Source of the DNA: an uncultured Paracoccaceae bacterium
Lineage (GTDB): Bacteria > Pseudomonadota > Alphaproteobacteria > Rhodobacterales > Rhodobacteraceae
Assembly (NCBI GenBank): GCA_937872465.1
Contig: CALMSR010000053.1
Coordinates: 1-64,000, forward strand
Length of the DNA: 64,000 nt
Direction of reading: 5' to 3'
The notes under the pieces are model-generated. The model made no database searches. It was not told where the DNA came from and worked only from the letters and a program-made list of their open reading frames with translations. Within the stretch, counting starts at the first letter, position 1; each line of letters begins with the position of its first letter. Below are positions 27,136 through 37,561 of the stretch, one piece after another. Both the position numbers and the translations under genes were made by a program.

Positions 27136-28704
27136 TCAGTTGGCCTGACGTCGGAGGAAGGCCGGTATGTCGACGCGTTCGCGCTCGGTATCCTCGTAAT
27201 CCTGCTCGTGGGCATGCGGCTCCTGCGCCGCGAAGCCCGGTTCCGCCGGCCGCTGGCGCGCACCCGGCGCCTCGCGCCCCGCCTGCCCGGTCATCTTGTG
27301 GATCAGGCTGTTGATCGTCAGCCGGCTGTTGCGCTCGGCCTCGCGCGGCGAGGAAGCGAGCGGCCGGACCATGGGCTGCGCCTTGGGCACGTTCTGCACC
27401 GCCGCCTGGAGCCGGCGCAGCGCATCCGGCGACGGCTCGCCCGCCCGCCGGGGCTCGCCCGCGGCGCCGATCTTCGGCTGGCCGTAGGGCGCGGTGCGCT
27501 GCATCTCCGCCGGCTGCGGCACCGGCTGCGGCGCCGGCGCGTAGCCCGGCTCGGCCTCGAAGCTCTCGCGCTCGATCGCGACCGATTGCGTATCGGCGAA
27601 GCTCGGCGTCCGGGCGACCTCGGGCTGGGCCAGCGGCTCGGGCGCCGGCTGCGGCGCGGGCTTCGGCGCCGCGGCGGCGGGCGCGGCGATCGGCTCGGCG
27701 ACCTTGCGCTGCGGCACGGGCACGTTCTCGCTCCGGGCCAGCGCGTCGATCCCGGTCGCGACCACCGAGACCCGCATCTGGCCGGCCATCTCCGGGTCGA
27801 GGGTCGAGCCGACCATGATGTTTGCCTCCGGATCGACCTCGGCGCGGATGCGGTTGGCGGCCTCGTCGAGCTCGAAGAGCGTGAGGTCGGGGCCGGCGGT
27901 GATGTTGATCAGCACGCCCTTGGCGCCCTTGAGGCTGATCTCGTCGAGGAGCGGGTTGGCGATCGCCTTCTCGGCGGCCTGCACCGCGCGGTCCTCGCCC
28001 TCGGCCTCGCCGGTGCCCATCATCGCCTTGCCCATCTCGTTCATCACCGAGCGCACGTCGGCGAAGTCGAGGTTGATGATGCCGGGCCGGACCATGAGGT
28101 CGGTGACGCCCTTCACGCCCTGGTAGAGCACGTCGTCGGCGAGCGCGAAGGCGTCGGTGAAGGTGGTCTTTTCGTTCGCCAGCCGGAACAGGTTCTGGTT
28201 GGGGATGATGATCAGCGTGTCGACATGCTTCTGCAGCTCGTCGACGCCGTTCTCGGCCTGGCGCATGCGGCGCGAGCCCTCGAACTGGAAGGGCTTGGTG
28301 ACCACGCCCACGGTCAGCACGCCCATCTCGCGCGCCGCCTTGGCGATGATCGGGGCCGCCCCGGTGCCGGTGCCGCCGCCCATGCCGCCGGTGATGAAGC
28401 ACATGTGGCAGCCCGAGAGCTTCTCGACGATGTCCTCGATGCTCTCCTCGGCGGCCGCAGCGCCCACCTCGGGCCGCGCGCCCGCGCCGAGCCCCTCGGT
28501 GACCCGCGCGCCGAGCTGGAGCTTGTTGGTGGCGCGGCTCTGCTGGAGCGCCTGGGCGTCGGTATTGGCCACCACGAATTCGCAGCCCTCGAGCTCCTTC
28601 TCGATCATGTTGTTGACGGCATTGCCGCCGGCGCCGCCGACGCCGATCACTGTGATCCGGGGGCTGAGGTCCTGGGTAACCGGTATGCTGAGTGTAAGAG
28701 CCAT
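27136..28704 (-). CDS. ftsZ: Cell division GTPase FtsZ
   Basis: FtsZ polymerises into the division ring. The 522-residue protein has GTP-binding [13 protein letters not shown] near residue 20, the tubulin signature [10 protein letters not shown] and the T7 loop [12 protein letters not shown] very long Pro/Ala-rich linker (about 320-500) precedes the C-terminal FLRRQAN end. Long linkers are usual in alphaproteobacteria. The ATG at 28704 gives the conserved [12 protein letters not shown] start. A 180-bp gap to ftsA contains a possible promoter. Confidence 0.97.
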   Translation of the reverse strand: MALTLSIPVTQDLSPRITVIGVGGAGGNAVNNMIEKELEGCEFVVANTDAQALQQSRATNKLQLGARVTEGLGAGARPEVGAAAAEESIEDIVEKLSGCHMCFITGGMGGGTGTGAAPIIAKAAREMGVLTVGVVTKPFQFEGSRRMRQAENGVDELQKHVDTLIIIPNQNLFRLANEKTTFTDAFALADDVLYQGVKGVTDLMVRPGIINLDFADVRSVMNEMGKAMMGTGEAEGEDRAVQAAEKAIANPLLDEISLKGAKGVLINITAGPDLTLFELDEAANRIRAEVDPEANIMVGSTLDPEMAGQMRVSVVATGIDALARSENVPVPQRKVAEPIAAPAAAAPKPAPQPAPEPLAQPEVARTPSFADTQSVAIERESFEAEPGYAPAPQPVPQPAEMQRTAPYGQPKIGAAGEPRRAGEPSPDALRRLQAAVQNVPKAQPMVRPLASSPREAERNSRLTINSLIHKMTGQAGREAPGARQRPAEPGFAAQEPHAHEQDYEDTERERVDIPAFLRRQAN

Positions 28705-28835
28705 GGTGTCATCCGCCTGTTGGTTTCGCCCTGCCTCCGCGCCCCTATCGCGGAGTTCGTGCCTGTCGTCACGATTCGCAATATAGCGATTCTCGCCGCT
28801 AGGGTCACGCGTTTTCATGGGTTTGACCCCAATAT

Positions 28836-28864
28836 ATTGTAGCTAACCCCTAGATAAAGCGGAA
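28836..28864 (-). promoter_or_regulatory. Candidate ftsZ promoter in the ftsA-ftsZ gap
   Basis: The otherwise GC-rich gap holds an AT-rich patch. On the minus strand TACAAT (28836-28841) is a good -10. The hexamer 17 bp upstream (TTCCGC) is a weak -35. A separate ftsZ promoter here would fit the known practice of extra promoters near ftsZ, but the -35 is poor, so this is tentative. Confidence 0.3.
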
Positions 28865-28884
28865 TTGTTGCGCAGTGTCGCAAG

Positions 28885-30219
28885 TTACCAGTTCTCCTTA
28901 AACCATCGCAGCGCCCGGGTGACGCGGCGGGCCCCCTGGCGGTCCGCGGGCATCTCGAAATCCCAGCATTCGTCCTGGGGATGGGAGACATGCATCGCGA
29001 GCCCGACCGCCGTCGCGAAGGCGGTCCCGGTGGCCGATTGCGGCAGGCCCTGCACCCGGAGCGGCTTGCCGACCCGGCATTGCCGCCCGAGGATGTGGCT
29101 CGCGACCATCTCCAGCCCGGGGATCTGCGCCGAGCCGCCGGTCAGCACGATGCGCTGGCTCGGCAGGTACTCGAATCCCGAGGCATCGAGCCGGGCGCGC
29201 ACCTCCTCGAGGATCTCCTCCACCCGCGGCCGCATCACCCCGATCAGCTCGGTGCGCGAGATCTGCCGCCGGTCGTGGTCCCAGTCGCCGAGGATGGAGG
29301 GAAGCTCGATCATCTCGCGGTCGTCGACCCCGGTCGCCACCAGCCCGCCGTGCATGGTCTTGAGGCGCTCGGCATCGGCCATGGAGACCTGCAGCCCCTG
29401 GCAGATGTCGGAGGTGACGTGGCTGCCGCCCATGCGCACGCAATCGGCGTAGATCATCTGCCGCCGCACGAAGATCGAGAGGCCGGTGGCCCCGCCGCCG
29501 ATGTCGACGCAGGCCGCGCCGAGTTCCTGCTCGTCCTCAACGAGGCTCGCGAGCCCGCTCGCATAGGGCGCGACCACCACCCCGGCCAGTTCGAGATCGC
29601 AGCGCCGGATGCATTGCAGGACGTTGCGGAGCGGCGTGGCGGCGACGGTGACGAGATGGAGGTCCACCGCGAGGCTGCGGCCGATCTGGCCGCGCGGGTC
29701 GGTCAGCCCCGAGCGATGGTCGAGCGCGAAATTCACCGGCAGCGCATGGATCGCGTCGCGGCCGTGGCCGTATTCGGGGATGTCGCAGGCCGCGAGCACA
29801 TGGCCGATGTCGCGCTCGGCCACGGCGCCGTTCTCGACCTCGATCTCGCCCGCCACCCCGTAGGAGCGGGGCCGCCCGCCGGAGAAGCTCACGATCACAT
29901 GGTCGACCCGCAGGTTCGCCATCTTCTGCGCGCCCTGGATCGCGGTGCGGATCGCCCGCTCGCATTCGTCCATCGCGGTGATCTCGCCGAGCGCGATGCC
30001 GCGCGAGCGGGTATTGGCCGCGCCGATCACCCGGAAGGCGCCCTGGCGCAGCACCGGCCGGGTCTCGACGCCTTCGCCGACTTCCTCGGGCACGAATTGC
30101 AGCACGAGGCAGGCGACCTTGGTGGTGCCGATGTCGAGCACCGCGATCACGCCGCGCCGGAGCGCCGTCTCGCGCCGCGAGCGCATCGCGCGCTGCACCT
30201 CGTAGAGCTGTCGCCTCAT
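28885..30219 (-). CDS. ftsA: Cell division protein FtsA
   Basis: FtsA is the actin-like protein that anchors FtsZ to the membrane. The 444-residue protein has the phosphate loop VLDIGTTKVACLVL, connect-1 DIGGGATGLSIF and adenosine motif LTGGSAQIPG. The C-terminal amphipathic helix is present in RRVTRALRWFKENW, the membrane-targeting sequence. Its start overlaps the ftsQ stop by 4 bp (ATGA), so translation is coupled. Confidence 0.97.
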   Translation of the reverse strand: MRRQLYEVQRAMRSRRETALRRGVIAVLDIGTTKVACLVLQFVPEEVGEGVETRPVLRQGAFRVIGAANTRSRGIALGEITAMDECERAIRTAIQGAQKMANLRVDHVIVSFSGGRPRSYGVAGEIEVENGAVAERDIGHVLAACDIPEYGHGRDAIHALPVNFALDHRSGLTDPRGQIGRSLAVDLHLVTVAATPLRNVLQCIRRCDLELAGVVVAPYASGLASLVEDEQELGAACVDIGGGATGLSIFVRRQMIYADCVRMGGSHVTSDICQGLQVSMADAERLKTMHGGLVATGVDDREMIELPSILGDWDHDRRQISRTELIGVMRPRVEEILEEVRARLDASGFEYLPSQRIVLTGGSAQIPGLEMVASHILGRQCRVGKPLRVQGLPQSATGTAFATAVGLAMHVSHPQDECWDFEMPADRQGARRVTRALRWFKENW

Positions 30220-31082
30220 GCATCTTCTCCTGCAACCATCGCCCGCACCCGAACCAGTTCCGCCACCGCATTCTCGCCCAGCCGCAGGATCGGCCGCCGC
30301 GGGTCGCGCATGTCGACCACGGTGAGGTCGCGATCCATCAAATCCTCGGCGGCCTGCAGATCCATGACATGCGCCAGCGCCGCCGCGGCGCCGGTCTCCG
30401 GCAGGCGGATCACCTGGTCGCGGTCGAGCACCAGATCCCAGCGCCGCTCGCCCATGCGCACGAGACCGCGGATGCGGTCGTGCAAGGGCCGGGCCAGCGC
30501 GAAGAGCTCCAGCGCCTCGGGAACCTGCCCGGCGGCGCCCTCGCCCGCGATCAGCGGCAGGTCCGGGCGGCGCAACCGGCTGTCGACCTCGGCCACCCGC
30601 ACCCCGGCGGGATCGAGCAGCTGCAGCCCCGGCCCCGAGCGCCAGACCACCACCGGCACCCGCTCGATGGCGCGAATCTCCAGCACGCCGCTCGCCGGCG
30701 CCCGGACCCGGGCCCGCTCCACCGCGTCGAGCGCCTCGATGCGGGCGCGCACCGAGACCACGTCCACCTCGAGACTCGAGGCCGGCAGGTCGACGAAGGC
30801 CGCGACCCGGATCTGCTCGGCGAGATCGGGGCTGACATCGGGGATGTCGATGCGGGTGATGACGAATTGCGGCTGCTCGACGATGGCCTCGCGCATCCGC
30901 TCGAAGGCCAGCATGGCCCGGCCGCGCAGATCGTATTCCGCCATCAGCGTCCAGGCCGCGAGCAGCCCCGCCAGCATCGGCAGCCCGAAATTCGCCAGCC
31001 GCCGGAAGCCCGGCCTGAGCCAGAGCCGCGTCAGCCGGTAGCGCAGCCGCGACGGCGCGGGATCGCGGCGGGGCGTCTTCAC
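30216..31082 (-). CDS. ftsQ: Cell division protein FtsQ
   Basis: FtsQ is a bitopic divisome protein. The 288-residue protein has a basic cytoplasmic tail and a transmembrane segment (about 30-45, [17 protein letters not shown]). The POTRA-like domain spans about 65-135 ([18 protein letters not shown]), followed by the beta domain. I chose the GTG at 31082, which overlaps the ddl stop as GTGA. A second GTG at 31091, three codons up, is possible. It overlaps ftsA by 4 bp. Confidence 0.9.
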   Translation of the reverse strand: MKTPRRDPAPSRLRYRLTRLWLRPGFRRLANFGLPMLAGLLAAWTLMAEYDLRGRAMLAFERMREAIVEQPQFVITRIDIPDVSPDLAEQIRVAAFVDLPASSLEVDVVSVRARIEALDAVERARVRAPASGVLEIRAIERVPVVVWRSGPGLQLLDPAGVRVAEVDSRLRRPDLPLIAGEGAAGQVPEALELFALARPLHDRIRGLVRMGERRWDLVLDRDQVIRLPETGAAAALAHVMDLQAAEDLMDRDLTVVDMRDPRRPILRLGENAVAELVRVRAMVAGEDA

Positions 31083-31993
31083 CGGAAGCACGAGGCGTCC
31101 TCCACCATCCAGCGCACCAGCGCCCCGAAGGACATGCCGCAATGCGCCGCCTGCTCGGGCGCGAGCGAGGTCGGCGTCATGCCCGGCTGTGTGTTGATCT
31201 CCAGGAGATGGAGCCCCGCGAGCCCACGCGATTCGTCCCAGCGGAAATCCGTGCGGCTCACCCCGCGGCAGCCCAGCGCGGCATGGGCGCGCAGCGCATA
31301 ATCGAGGCAGGCCTCGGTGATCTCCGCGGGAAGCTCCGCCGGCACCACGTGCCGCGACCCGCCCGGCGCGTATTTCGCGTGATAATCGTACCAGCCCTCG
31401 GCGATGATGTCGGTCACCGCCAGCGCCCGGTCGCCCATCACCGCGGTGGTCAGCTCGCGCCCGGGCACGAAGGCCTCCACCAAGAGCGTCTCGGGCATGT
31501 CGTCGGAGACCTGCGCCGGGCCGTTCGCGCCGGCAGGGACGATGTAGACCCCGACCGAGGAGCCCTCGTTGACCGGCTTGACCACATAGGGCGGCGGCAT
31601 CGGATGGCTGGCCCGCACCTCCTCGCGCGAGGCGAGCAGGCCCTCGGCCACCGGCAGGCCCGCGGCGCGGAAGACCTGCTTGGCGCGGCGCTTGTCCATC
31701 GCCAGCGCCGAGGCCAGCACGCCGGAATGGGTATAGGGGATGCCGAGCCATTCCAGCAGGCCCTGCACGCAGCCGTCCTCGCCCCAGCGGCCGTGCAGCG
31801 CGTTGAAGACCACGTCCGGCTTCGCCTCGACCAAGGCTTGCGCGAGATCGGGGCCGGCGTCGATCTCGACGACCCGATAGCCTTCCTGCCGCAGCGCCGC
31901 CGCACATTCGGCACCGGAGACGAGCGAGACTTCCCGCTCGGCGGACCGGCCGCCCTTGAGGACCGCGATGCGGGCTGCTGTCCTGCTCGACAT
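31079..31993 (-). CDS. ddl: D-alanine--D-alanine ligase
   Basis: An ATP-grasp ligase making D-Ala-D-Ala for the peptidoglycan precursor. The 304-residue protein has [19 protein letters not shown] near residue 63, [16 protein letters not shown] and the metal and ATP site [15 protein letters not shown] near the C-terminus. These are the DdlB-type signatures. It overlaps ftsQ by 4 bp and follows murB after 59 bp. No feature suggests vancomycin-type specificity. Confidence 0.96.
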   Translation of the reverse strand: MSSRTAARIAVLKGGRSAEREVSLVSGAECAAALRQEGYRVVEIDAGPDLAQALVEAKPDVVFNALHGRWGEDGCVQGLLEWLGIPYTHSGVLASALAMDKRRAKQVFRAAGLPVAEGLLASREEVRASHPMPPPYVVKPVNEGSSVGVYIVPAGANGPAQVSDDMPETLLVEAFVPGRELTTAVMGDRALAVTDIIAEGWYDYHAKYAPGGSRHVVPAELPAEITEACLDYALRAHAALGCRGVSRTDFRWDESRGLAGLHLLEINTQPGMTPTSLAPEQAAHCGMSFGALVRWMVEDASCFR

Positions 31994-32052
31994 GCCCGCC
32001 TCAACTTCTTCCCGCAGCCCTTATCCGGGCTTGTCGGGCCTTCCTTGCGCGA

Positions 32053-32988
32053 TCAGGGTCTCCCGATCCGCATGATCTCCCATTCTAGTGCTATTCCGCT
32101 GGTTTCGAAAACCTTTTTTCGCACCAATTCGCCCAAATTCTCCAGATCGGCGGCTTTCGCCCCCCCGGCGTTGATCAGGAAATTGGCATGCTTCGGCGAC
32201 ATCTGCGCGCCGCCGAGGCGCGCGCCCCGCATGCCCGCATCCTCGATCAGCTTCCAGGCCTTGAGATCATGCACGTCGTCCGCCCGCCCGGTGGAGGAAA
32301 ATCCCGCCGGATTGCGGAAGGTGGAACCCGCGGAGCGCTCCCCGGTCGGCTGCGAGGCGTCGCGCGCCGCCAGCTGCCGCTCCATGCGCGCCGCCAGTTC
32401 CGCCGGCGCGCCCGGCGCCCCCCGCAGCACCACCTCGGTCACCACCATGCCCTCCGGCAGGGCGGTGGCGCGATAGGCGAAGGCAAGATCCTGCGGCGAC
32501 AGATCGACCGCGACCCCGTCGCGCCCCACCGCCCGCGCCGAGACGAAGACATCCGCCATGTAGCTGCCGTAGCAGCCGGCATTCATCCGCAGCGCGCCGC
32601 CGATCGAGCCCGGAATGGTGCGCAGGAAGGTCAGGTCGAGCCCCGCCTCCGCCGCCTTGCGCGCCACATGCGCATCGAGCGCCGCCGCCCCGGCGATCAC
32701 CCGCTCGCCCTCGATCCGGATCCCGTTGAAGCCGCGCCCCAGCCGGATCACCACGCCGGCGATGCCGCCGTCGCGCACGATGAGGTTCGAGCCCACGCCC
32801 ATCGGCAGCACCGGCACCGAGCCCGGCAATGCGGCGAGAAACCCGGCCAGGTCACCCTCGTCCGCCGGCTGGAACAGCCAGTCGGCGGGTCCGCCGACCC
32901 GGAGCCAGGTCAGATCCGCCATCGGCCGGCCGGCCGTCAGCACGCCGCGCACCGGCGGCATCGCACCGGGATTTCCGCCGCCGCTCAT
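32053..32988 (-). CDS. murB: UDP-N-acetylmuramate dehydrogenase MurB
   Basis: MurB reduces enolpyruvyl-UDP-GlcNAc using FAD and NADPH. The 311-residue protein has FAD-binding [13 protein letters not shown], the MNAGCYG loop and the catalytic Ser region [11 protein letters not shown], all typical of the type II group. It starts at 32988, divergent from panB with only 100 bp between. So the gene pair panB-panC separates murB from murC, its usual upstream neighbour. Confidence 0.95.
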   Translation of the reverse strand: MSGGGNPGAMPPVRGVLTAGRPMADLTWLRVGGPADWLFQPADEGDLAGFLAALPGSVPVLPMGVGSNLIVRDGGIAGVVIRLGRGFNGIRIEGERVIAGAAALDAHVARKAAEAGLDLTFLRTIPGSIGGALRMNAGCYGSYMADVFVSARAVGRDGVAVDLSPQDLAFAYRATALPEGMVVTEVVLRGAPGAPAELAARMERQLAARDASQPTGERSAGSTFRNPAGFSSTGRADDVHDLKAWKLIEDAGMRGARLGGAQMSPKHANFLINAGGAKAADLENLGELVRKKVFETSGIALEWEIMRIGRP

Positions 32989-33088
32989 GTCACCCCGCAA
33001 GGCCGAAGCACGGTTGACGCGCCGCGCCTTTCCGCCGACCTTCCGCCGCGGGTTCCGCGCGGATGCGGAATCGGGGGGAGGGCCACCG

Positions 33089-33904
33089 ATGAGCGCCAGC
33101 GCACCGCAGAAGACCCTGACGCCGGCGGCCATCCGGGCACGCAAGGGCGGCACGCCGCTCGTCTGCCTCACGGCCTATTCCACGCCGATGGCGCGTTTCG
33201 TCGATGCCCATGCCGACGTGATCCTCGTCGGCGACAGCCTCGGCATGGTGGTGCACGGCCTGCCCTCCACGATCGGCGTGACGGTCGAGATGATGATCCT
33301 GCACGGCCGGGCGGTCCGCCGCGGCACCGGGCGCGCGCTGCTCGTCGTCGACCTGCCCTTCGGCAGCTACGAGGAAGGCCCCGACCAGGCGTTCCGCACC
33401 GCCGCCCGGGTCATGGCCGAGACCGGATGCGCCGCCGTCAAGCTCGAGGGCGGCGAGACCATGGCCGAGACGATCGCCTTCCTCACGCGCCGGGCGATCC
33501 CGGTGATGGCCCATGTGGGCCTCATGCCCCAGTCGGTCAACGTGACGGGCGGCTATCGCGTTCAGGGCCGCGGCGCCGAGGCCGAGCAGGTGATCCGCGA
33601 CGCGCGCGCCGTGGCGGAAGCCGGCGCCTTCGCCGTCGTGCTCGAGAAGATCACCGAGCCCCTCGCCCGCGACATCACCGAGCGGGTTGCGATCCCGACC
33701 ATCGGCATCGGCGCCTCGCCCGCCTGCGACGGCCAGATCCTGGTGGTCGACGACATGCTCGGCCTCTTCACCGACTTCCGCCCGTCGTTCGTGCGCCGCT
33801 ATGCCGAGCTCGGCCAGGCCACGGATGCGGCGATCGCGGCCTATGCCGAAGACGTGCGCGCCCGCCGCTTTCCGGCGCGCGAGCATACCTTCCCCGAATC
33901 CTGA
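33089..33904 (+). CDS. panB: Ketopantoate hydroxymethyltransferase PanB
   Basis: PanB makes ketopantoate in pantothenate synthesis. The 271-residue protein has the family blocks [26 protein letters not shown] and [13 protein letters not shown], and the metal-binding Asp and Glu residues in LVGDSLG and VKLEGG. Its Shine-Dalgarno is ggggggag. It forms an operon with panC (15-bp gap) and lies on the plus strand inside the minus-strand dcw cluster, which is unusual. Confidence 0.96.
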   Translation: MSASAPQKTLTPAAIRARKGGTPLVCLTAYSTPMARFVDAHADVILVGDSLGMVVHGLPSTIGVTVEMMILHGRAVRRGTGRALLVVDLPFGSYEEGPDQAFRTAARVMAETGCAAVKLEGGETMAETIAFLTRRAIPVMAHVGLMPQSVNVTGGYRVQGRGAEAEQVIRDARAVAEAGAFAVVLEKITEPLARDITERVAIPTIGIGASPACDGQILVVDDMLGLFTDFRPSFVRRYAELGQATDAAIAAYAEDVRARRFPAREHTFPES

Positions 33905-33919
33905 GCCGGGGGCGGCACC

Positions 33920-34768
33920 ATGGGCATTCCCATCATCCGGACCGTGGCTGCGCTGCGCAGCGCCGTCGCCGGCTGGAAGGCGGCCGGTCAGCGCGTCGGC
34001 GTCGTGCCCACCATGGGCGCGCTGCACGAAGGCCACCTGAGCCTCGCCCGTGCCGCGCTGGCGGCCTCCGACCGGGTCATCGTCACCCTCTTCGTCAATC
34101 CCCGGCAATTCGACAGCCCCGACGACCTGGCCGCCTATCCCCGCACCGAGGAGAGCGACGCGGCCAGGCTCGCCCCGCTCGGCATCGACCTGCTCTATGC
34201 GCCCGATCCCGATCAGATCTACCCGCCGGGCTTTGCCACCACCGTCACGGTCGCGGGGGCCGGCGAAGGGCTCGAAGGGACCTTCCGGCCCGGGCATTTC
34301 GACGGCGTCGCCACGGTCGTCGCCAAGCTCCTCCTGCAGACCGGCGCCGATCGCGCCTTCTTCGGCGAGAAGGACTTCCAGCAGCTCAGGCTGGTGCAGC
34401 GCTTGGTCCGGGACCTCGACATCCCGGCCGAGATCACCGGCTGCGCCACGGTGCGCGAGCCCGACGGCCTCGCGCTCTCCTCGCGCAATGCCCGGCTCGC
34501 CGCGGCGGAACGCGCCGTCGCCCCGGCGCTCGCCGCGGCGCTGCGGAAGGCCGCCGCCGCCATCGCCGCCGGCACCCCGCCCGAGCAGGCCGTCGCGACG
34601 GCGCGCGCCGGGATCCTGGCCGCCGGCTTCGATGCGGTCGAATACCTGGAGCTGCGCCGCGACGCCGACCTCGCGCCGGCCGCCGGCGCGGTAGAGCCCG
34701 CCCGACTGCTCGCCGCCGCCTGGCTCGGCGGCGTGCGGCTCATCGACAACATGCCCCTGCCGCGCTGA
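33920..34768 (+). CDS. panC: Pantothenate synthetase PanC
   Basis: PanC ligates pantoate and beta-alanine with ATP. The 282-residue protein has the HxGH nucleotide motif in [12 protein letters not shown] and the pantoate pocket at [19 protein letters not shown] follows, with the KMSKS-like ALSSRNARL loop after it. The shine-dalgarno-bearing 15-bp gap from panB makes a clear two-gene operon. It ends 256 bp before the murC stop of the opposite strand. Confidence 0.96.
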   Translation: MGIPIIRTVAALRSAVAGWKAAGQRVGVVPTMGALHEGHLSLARAALAASDRVIVTLFVNPRQFDSPDDLAAYPRTEESDAARLAPLGIDLLYAPDPDQIYPPGFATTVTVAGAGEGLEGTFRPGHFDGVATVVAKLLLQTGADRAFFGEKDFQQLRLVQRLVRDLDIPAEITGCATVREPDGLALSSRNARLAAAERAVAPALAAALRKAAAAIAAGTPPEQAVATARAGILAAGFDAVEYLELRRDADLAPAAGAVEPARLLAAAWLGGVRLIDNMPLPR

Positions 34769-35023
34769 GCGCGGCGCAGGCGCGGCCCGGCCGAACGACC
34801 CCAAAGGAGGCTCACCGCCCCCGCGCCGTCCCATGGCCCTGCGCCCCAAACCCATCGACACCATCGTCACGGCAGCCCGATCGTCTCCCCGGCCTTCATT
34901 CAGGTTTGCTAACCTGGAGAGCAGTCGTGATGCGCCAACAGGCGCATCACCGAAGAAAAGAAGATGCGCGCAACCGCGCGCGCAATCTGGCGGCAAGGGC
35001 CGCCGCGCGGCGCGCGCCGCGCC
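34769..35023. terminator. Hairpin-rich gap between the convergent panC and murC ends
   Basis: The 255-bp gap has a perfect 10-bp hairpin (34927-34936 with 34941-34950, loop AACA), a GGCGGC/GCCGCC stem near 34990-35005 and a perfect 18-bp palindrome at 35005-35022. On the minus strand a GC-stem from about 34966-34986 is followed by a T-rich stretch (atcttcttttcttcg), so termination of murC transcription here is likely. No gene is supported in the gap. Confidence 0.45.
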
Positions 35024-36451
35024 TCACGCCTCCACCGGCTCCTTCGCGCCGTTCTCCGCCCCGAGCCGCGCCGGCAGGGCATTGGCCCAGGCCGAGATGG
35101 ATCCGGCGCCGAGGCAGACCAGCATGTCGCCGGGCCGGCATTCGGCGCGCACGAAATCCGCCAGCGCCGCCTCGCCGGCGAGCGGCAGCGCCCGGCGGTG
35201 GCCATGGGCGATCAGCCCGCCCACCAGCGTGTCGCGGCTGATGCCCTCGATCGGCGCCTCGCCGGCGGTATAGACCTCGGCGATCGCCACGGTATCGGCA
35301 TCGTTGAAGCAGCCGCAGAACTGGGTGAAGAGGTCGCGCAGCCGCGTGTAGCGATGCGGCTGGTGGACGGCGATCACCCGGCCCTTGGTCGCCTGCCGCG
35401 CCGCCTTCAGGACCGCGGCAATCTCCACCGGGTGATGGCCGTAATCGTCGATGATGGTCACGCCGTCGACCACGCCGACGCGGGTGAAGCGCCGGTTCAC
35501 CCCGCCGAAGGCCGCCAGCGCCGTCTTGATCGCGCCGGGCGCGATGCCGAGATGCCGCGCCACCGCCACCGCGGCGAGCGCGTTCGAGACATTGTGGTCC
35601 CCGGTCATCGGCAGCCGCACCCCCTCGATCACCCGCCCCTCGGCGTTGAGGGCGACGTCGAAGCTCGCCCCGCCGTCCTCGAAGCGCAGGTCGCGGCCCT
35701 GCACGTCCGCCTGCGGGTTGAAGCCATAGGTCGCCACCCGCCGGTCGGTGATCCGCCCCACCAGCGCCTGCACCTCCGCATGATCGATGCAGGCCACCGC
35801 CAGCCCGTAGAAGGGGATGTTCGACACGAAGGTGTCGAAGGCCGCGCGCAGGCTGTCGAAATCGCCGTAATGGTCGAGATGCTCGGGGTCGATATTGGTG
35901 ATCACCGCCACGGTCGCGGGCAGCTTGTTGAAGCTGCCGTCGCTCTCGTCGGCCTCCACCACCATCCATTCGCCGGCGCCGATGCGCGCGTTCGAGCCAT
36001 AGGCATGAATCACGCCGCCGTTGATCACCGTCGGATCCATGCCGCCGGCGTCGAGCAGCGCGGCCACCATCGAGGTCGTGGTGGTCTTGCCGTGGGTCCC
36101 GGCCACCGCCACGTTCGACTTGAGCCGCATCAGCTCCGCGAGCATCTCCGCGCGCCGCACCACCGGCAGGTTCTTGGCCCGCGCCGCGTCGAGCTCGGGG
36201 TTGCCCCGCTTGATCGCCGAGGAGATCACCACCACTTCCGCGCCCTCGAGGTTCTCCGCGCTCTGGCCGATGAAGATGCGCGCGCCCTTCGCCGCCAGCC
36301 GCTCGGTGATCGGCGAGGCCTTCAGGTCCGAGCCCTGCACGGTGAAGCCGTGGTTCAGCAGCACCTCGGCGATCCCCGACATGCCGATGCCGCCGATGCC
36401 GGTGAAATGGATCGCGCCGATGTCGTGCGGCAGCCGCGTCTGTCCGTTCAT
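35024..36451 (-). CDS. murC: UDP-N-acetylmuramate--L-alanine ligase MurC
   Basis: MurC adds L-Ala to UDP-MurNAc. The 475-residue Mur ligase has the Rossmann signature [17 protein letters not shown] at the N-terminus, the ATP loop [13 protein letters not shown] and the conserved [13 protein letters not shown] and HQPHRYTR segments. Its start overlaps the murG stop by 4 bp (ATGA). It is the last gene of the ftsW-murG-murC run; the cluster is then interrupted by panBC. Confidence 0.97.
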   Translation of the reverse strand: MNGQTRLPHDIGAIHFTGIGGIGMSGIAEVLLNHGFTVQGSDLKASPITERLAAKGARIFIGQSAENLEGAEVVVISSAIKRGNPELDAARAKNLPVVRRAEMLAELMRLKSNVAVAGTHGKTTTTSMVAALLDAGGMDPTVINGGVIHAYGSNARIGAGEWMVVEADESDGSFNKLPATVAVITNIDPEHLDHYGDFDSLRAAFDTFVSNIPFYGLAVACIDHAEVQALVGRITDRRVATYGFNPQADVQGRDLRFEDGGASFDVALNAEGRVIEGVRLPMTGDHNVSNALAAVAVARHLGIAPGAIKTALAAFGGVNRRFTRVGVVDGVTIIDDYGHHPVEIAAVLKAARQATKGRVIAVHQPHRYTRLRDLFTQFCGCFNDADTVAIAEVYTAGEAPIEGISRDTLVGGLIAHGHRRALPLAGEAALADFVRAECRPGDMLVCLGAGSISAWANALPARLGAENGAKEPVEA

Positions 36452-37557
36452 GCGTTTCTTCCCTGCTGGGCGAGCTCGACCACGAGGCCCGCCAGATGCT
36501 CCGCCGCGTCGGGCCGGCCCTGGGCGAGGCTCGCCTCGGCCATGGCCGCGGCGCCCTCGGCGTCGGCCAGGATCGCGGTGATATGCCCCGCCAGCCCCTC
36601 GGCGGTCAAATCCTCTTCGCGGATCATGAAGGCGCCGCCGGCCTCCACGAGGCCGAGGGCGTTCGCCGCCTGGTGGTCGTCGGTCGCCGCCGCATAGGGG
36701 ATCAGGATCGCCGGCCGACCGATCACCGTGACATCGGCGATCGAGCTCGCGCCCGCCCGGCTGATCACCAGCGTCGCCTCCGCCAGCCGCTGCGGCACGT
36801 CCTCGAAGAAGCCGCGCAGATCCGCCTCGATGCCGAGATCGGCATAGACGTCGCCGGTGCGCGCCATGTCCTCGGGCCGCACCTGCTGCGCGAGCCTGAG
36901 CCGCGCGCGCAAGCCGGGATCGAGCAGCCGCAGCGCCTCGGGCACCACGCGCGCGAAGAGCCCCGCGCCCTGGCTGCCGCCGATCACCAGCAGCCCCATC
37001 GGCCAGTCGCCGGGCATGACATAGGTCGCGCCCTGCTCGGCGAGCACCGCGGCGCGCACCGGATTGCCGGTATGCACCACCCTCGCGCCCTCGGGGACCT
37101 CCGTGGGCCAGGTGCCGCAGGCCACCACGTCGACCCGCCGCGCGAAGGCGCGGTTGACCCGGCCGAGCACGCCGTTCGCCTCGTGGATCAGCCGCGGGAT
37201 CTGCAGCGCGGTCGCCGCGATCATCGCCGGCAGCGCCGGATAGCCGCCGAAGCCCGCCACGCAATCGGGGCGCTCGCGGCGCATCGCCGCGATGCTCGCC
37301 GCCGCGCCCGCCGCCACGCTGAAGGGCGCGGTCACCCGCCGCGCCAGCCCGCCCTGGCTGAGGCTCGCCGCGGCGGTGACCACCCGCTCGACCGCTTCGG
37401 GAAATCCCATGGCATAGCGCGCCCCGCGCGCGTCGGTGGCGAGCCGCACCCGCCAGCCGCGCCCGAGCATCGCCTCGGCCAGCGCCTGGGCCGGGAACAT
37501 GTGCCCGCCGGTGCCGCCGGCCGCGATCACGAGCAGGGGCGCCTCCGCCATCGCCAC
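36448..37557 (-). CDS. murG: Lipid II synthase MurG
   Basis: MurG is the peripheral membrane glycosyltransferase that adds GlcNAc to lipid I. The 369-residue protein has the N-terminal loop [17 protein letters not shown], the GGYPALP and [10 protein letters not shown] blocks and the C-terminal donor-binding GGSQGA and [11 protein letters not shown]. It begins 4 bp after ftsW ends and overlaps murC by 4 bp, so translation of the three is tightly linked. Confidence 0.97.
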   Translation of the reverse strand: MAMAEAPLLVIAAGGTGGHMFPAQALAEAMLGRGWRVRLATDARGARYAMGFPEAVERVVTAAASLSQGGLARRVTAPFSVAAGAAASIAAMRRERPDCVAGFGGYPALPAMIAATALQIPRLIHEANGVLGRVNRAFARRVDVVACGTWPTEVPEGARVVHTGNPVRAAVLAEQGATYVMPGDWPMGLLVIGGSQGAGLFARVVPEALRLLDPGLRARLRLAQQVRPEDMARTGDVYADLGIEADLRGFFEDVPQRLAEATLVISRAGASSIADVTVIGRPAILIPYAAATDDHQAANALGLVEAGGAFMIREEDLTAEGLAGHITAILADAEGAAAMAEASLAQGRPDAAEHLAGLVVELAQQGRNA

Positions 37558-37561
37558 CGCC

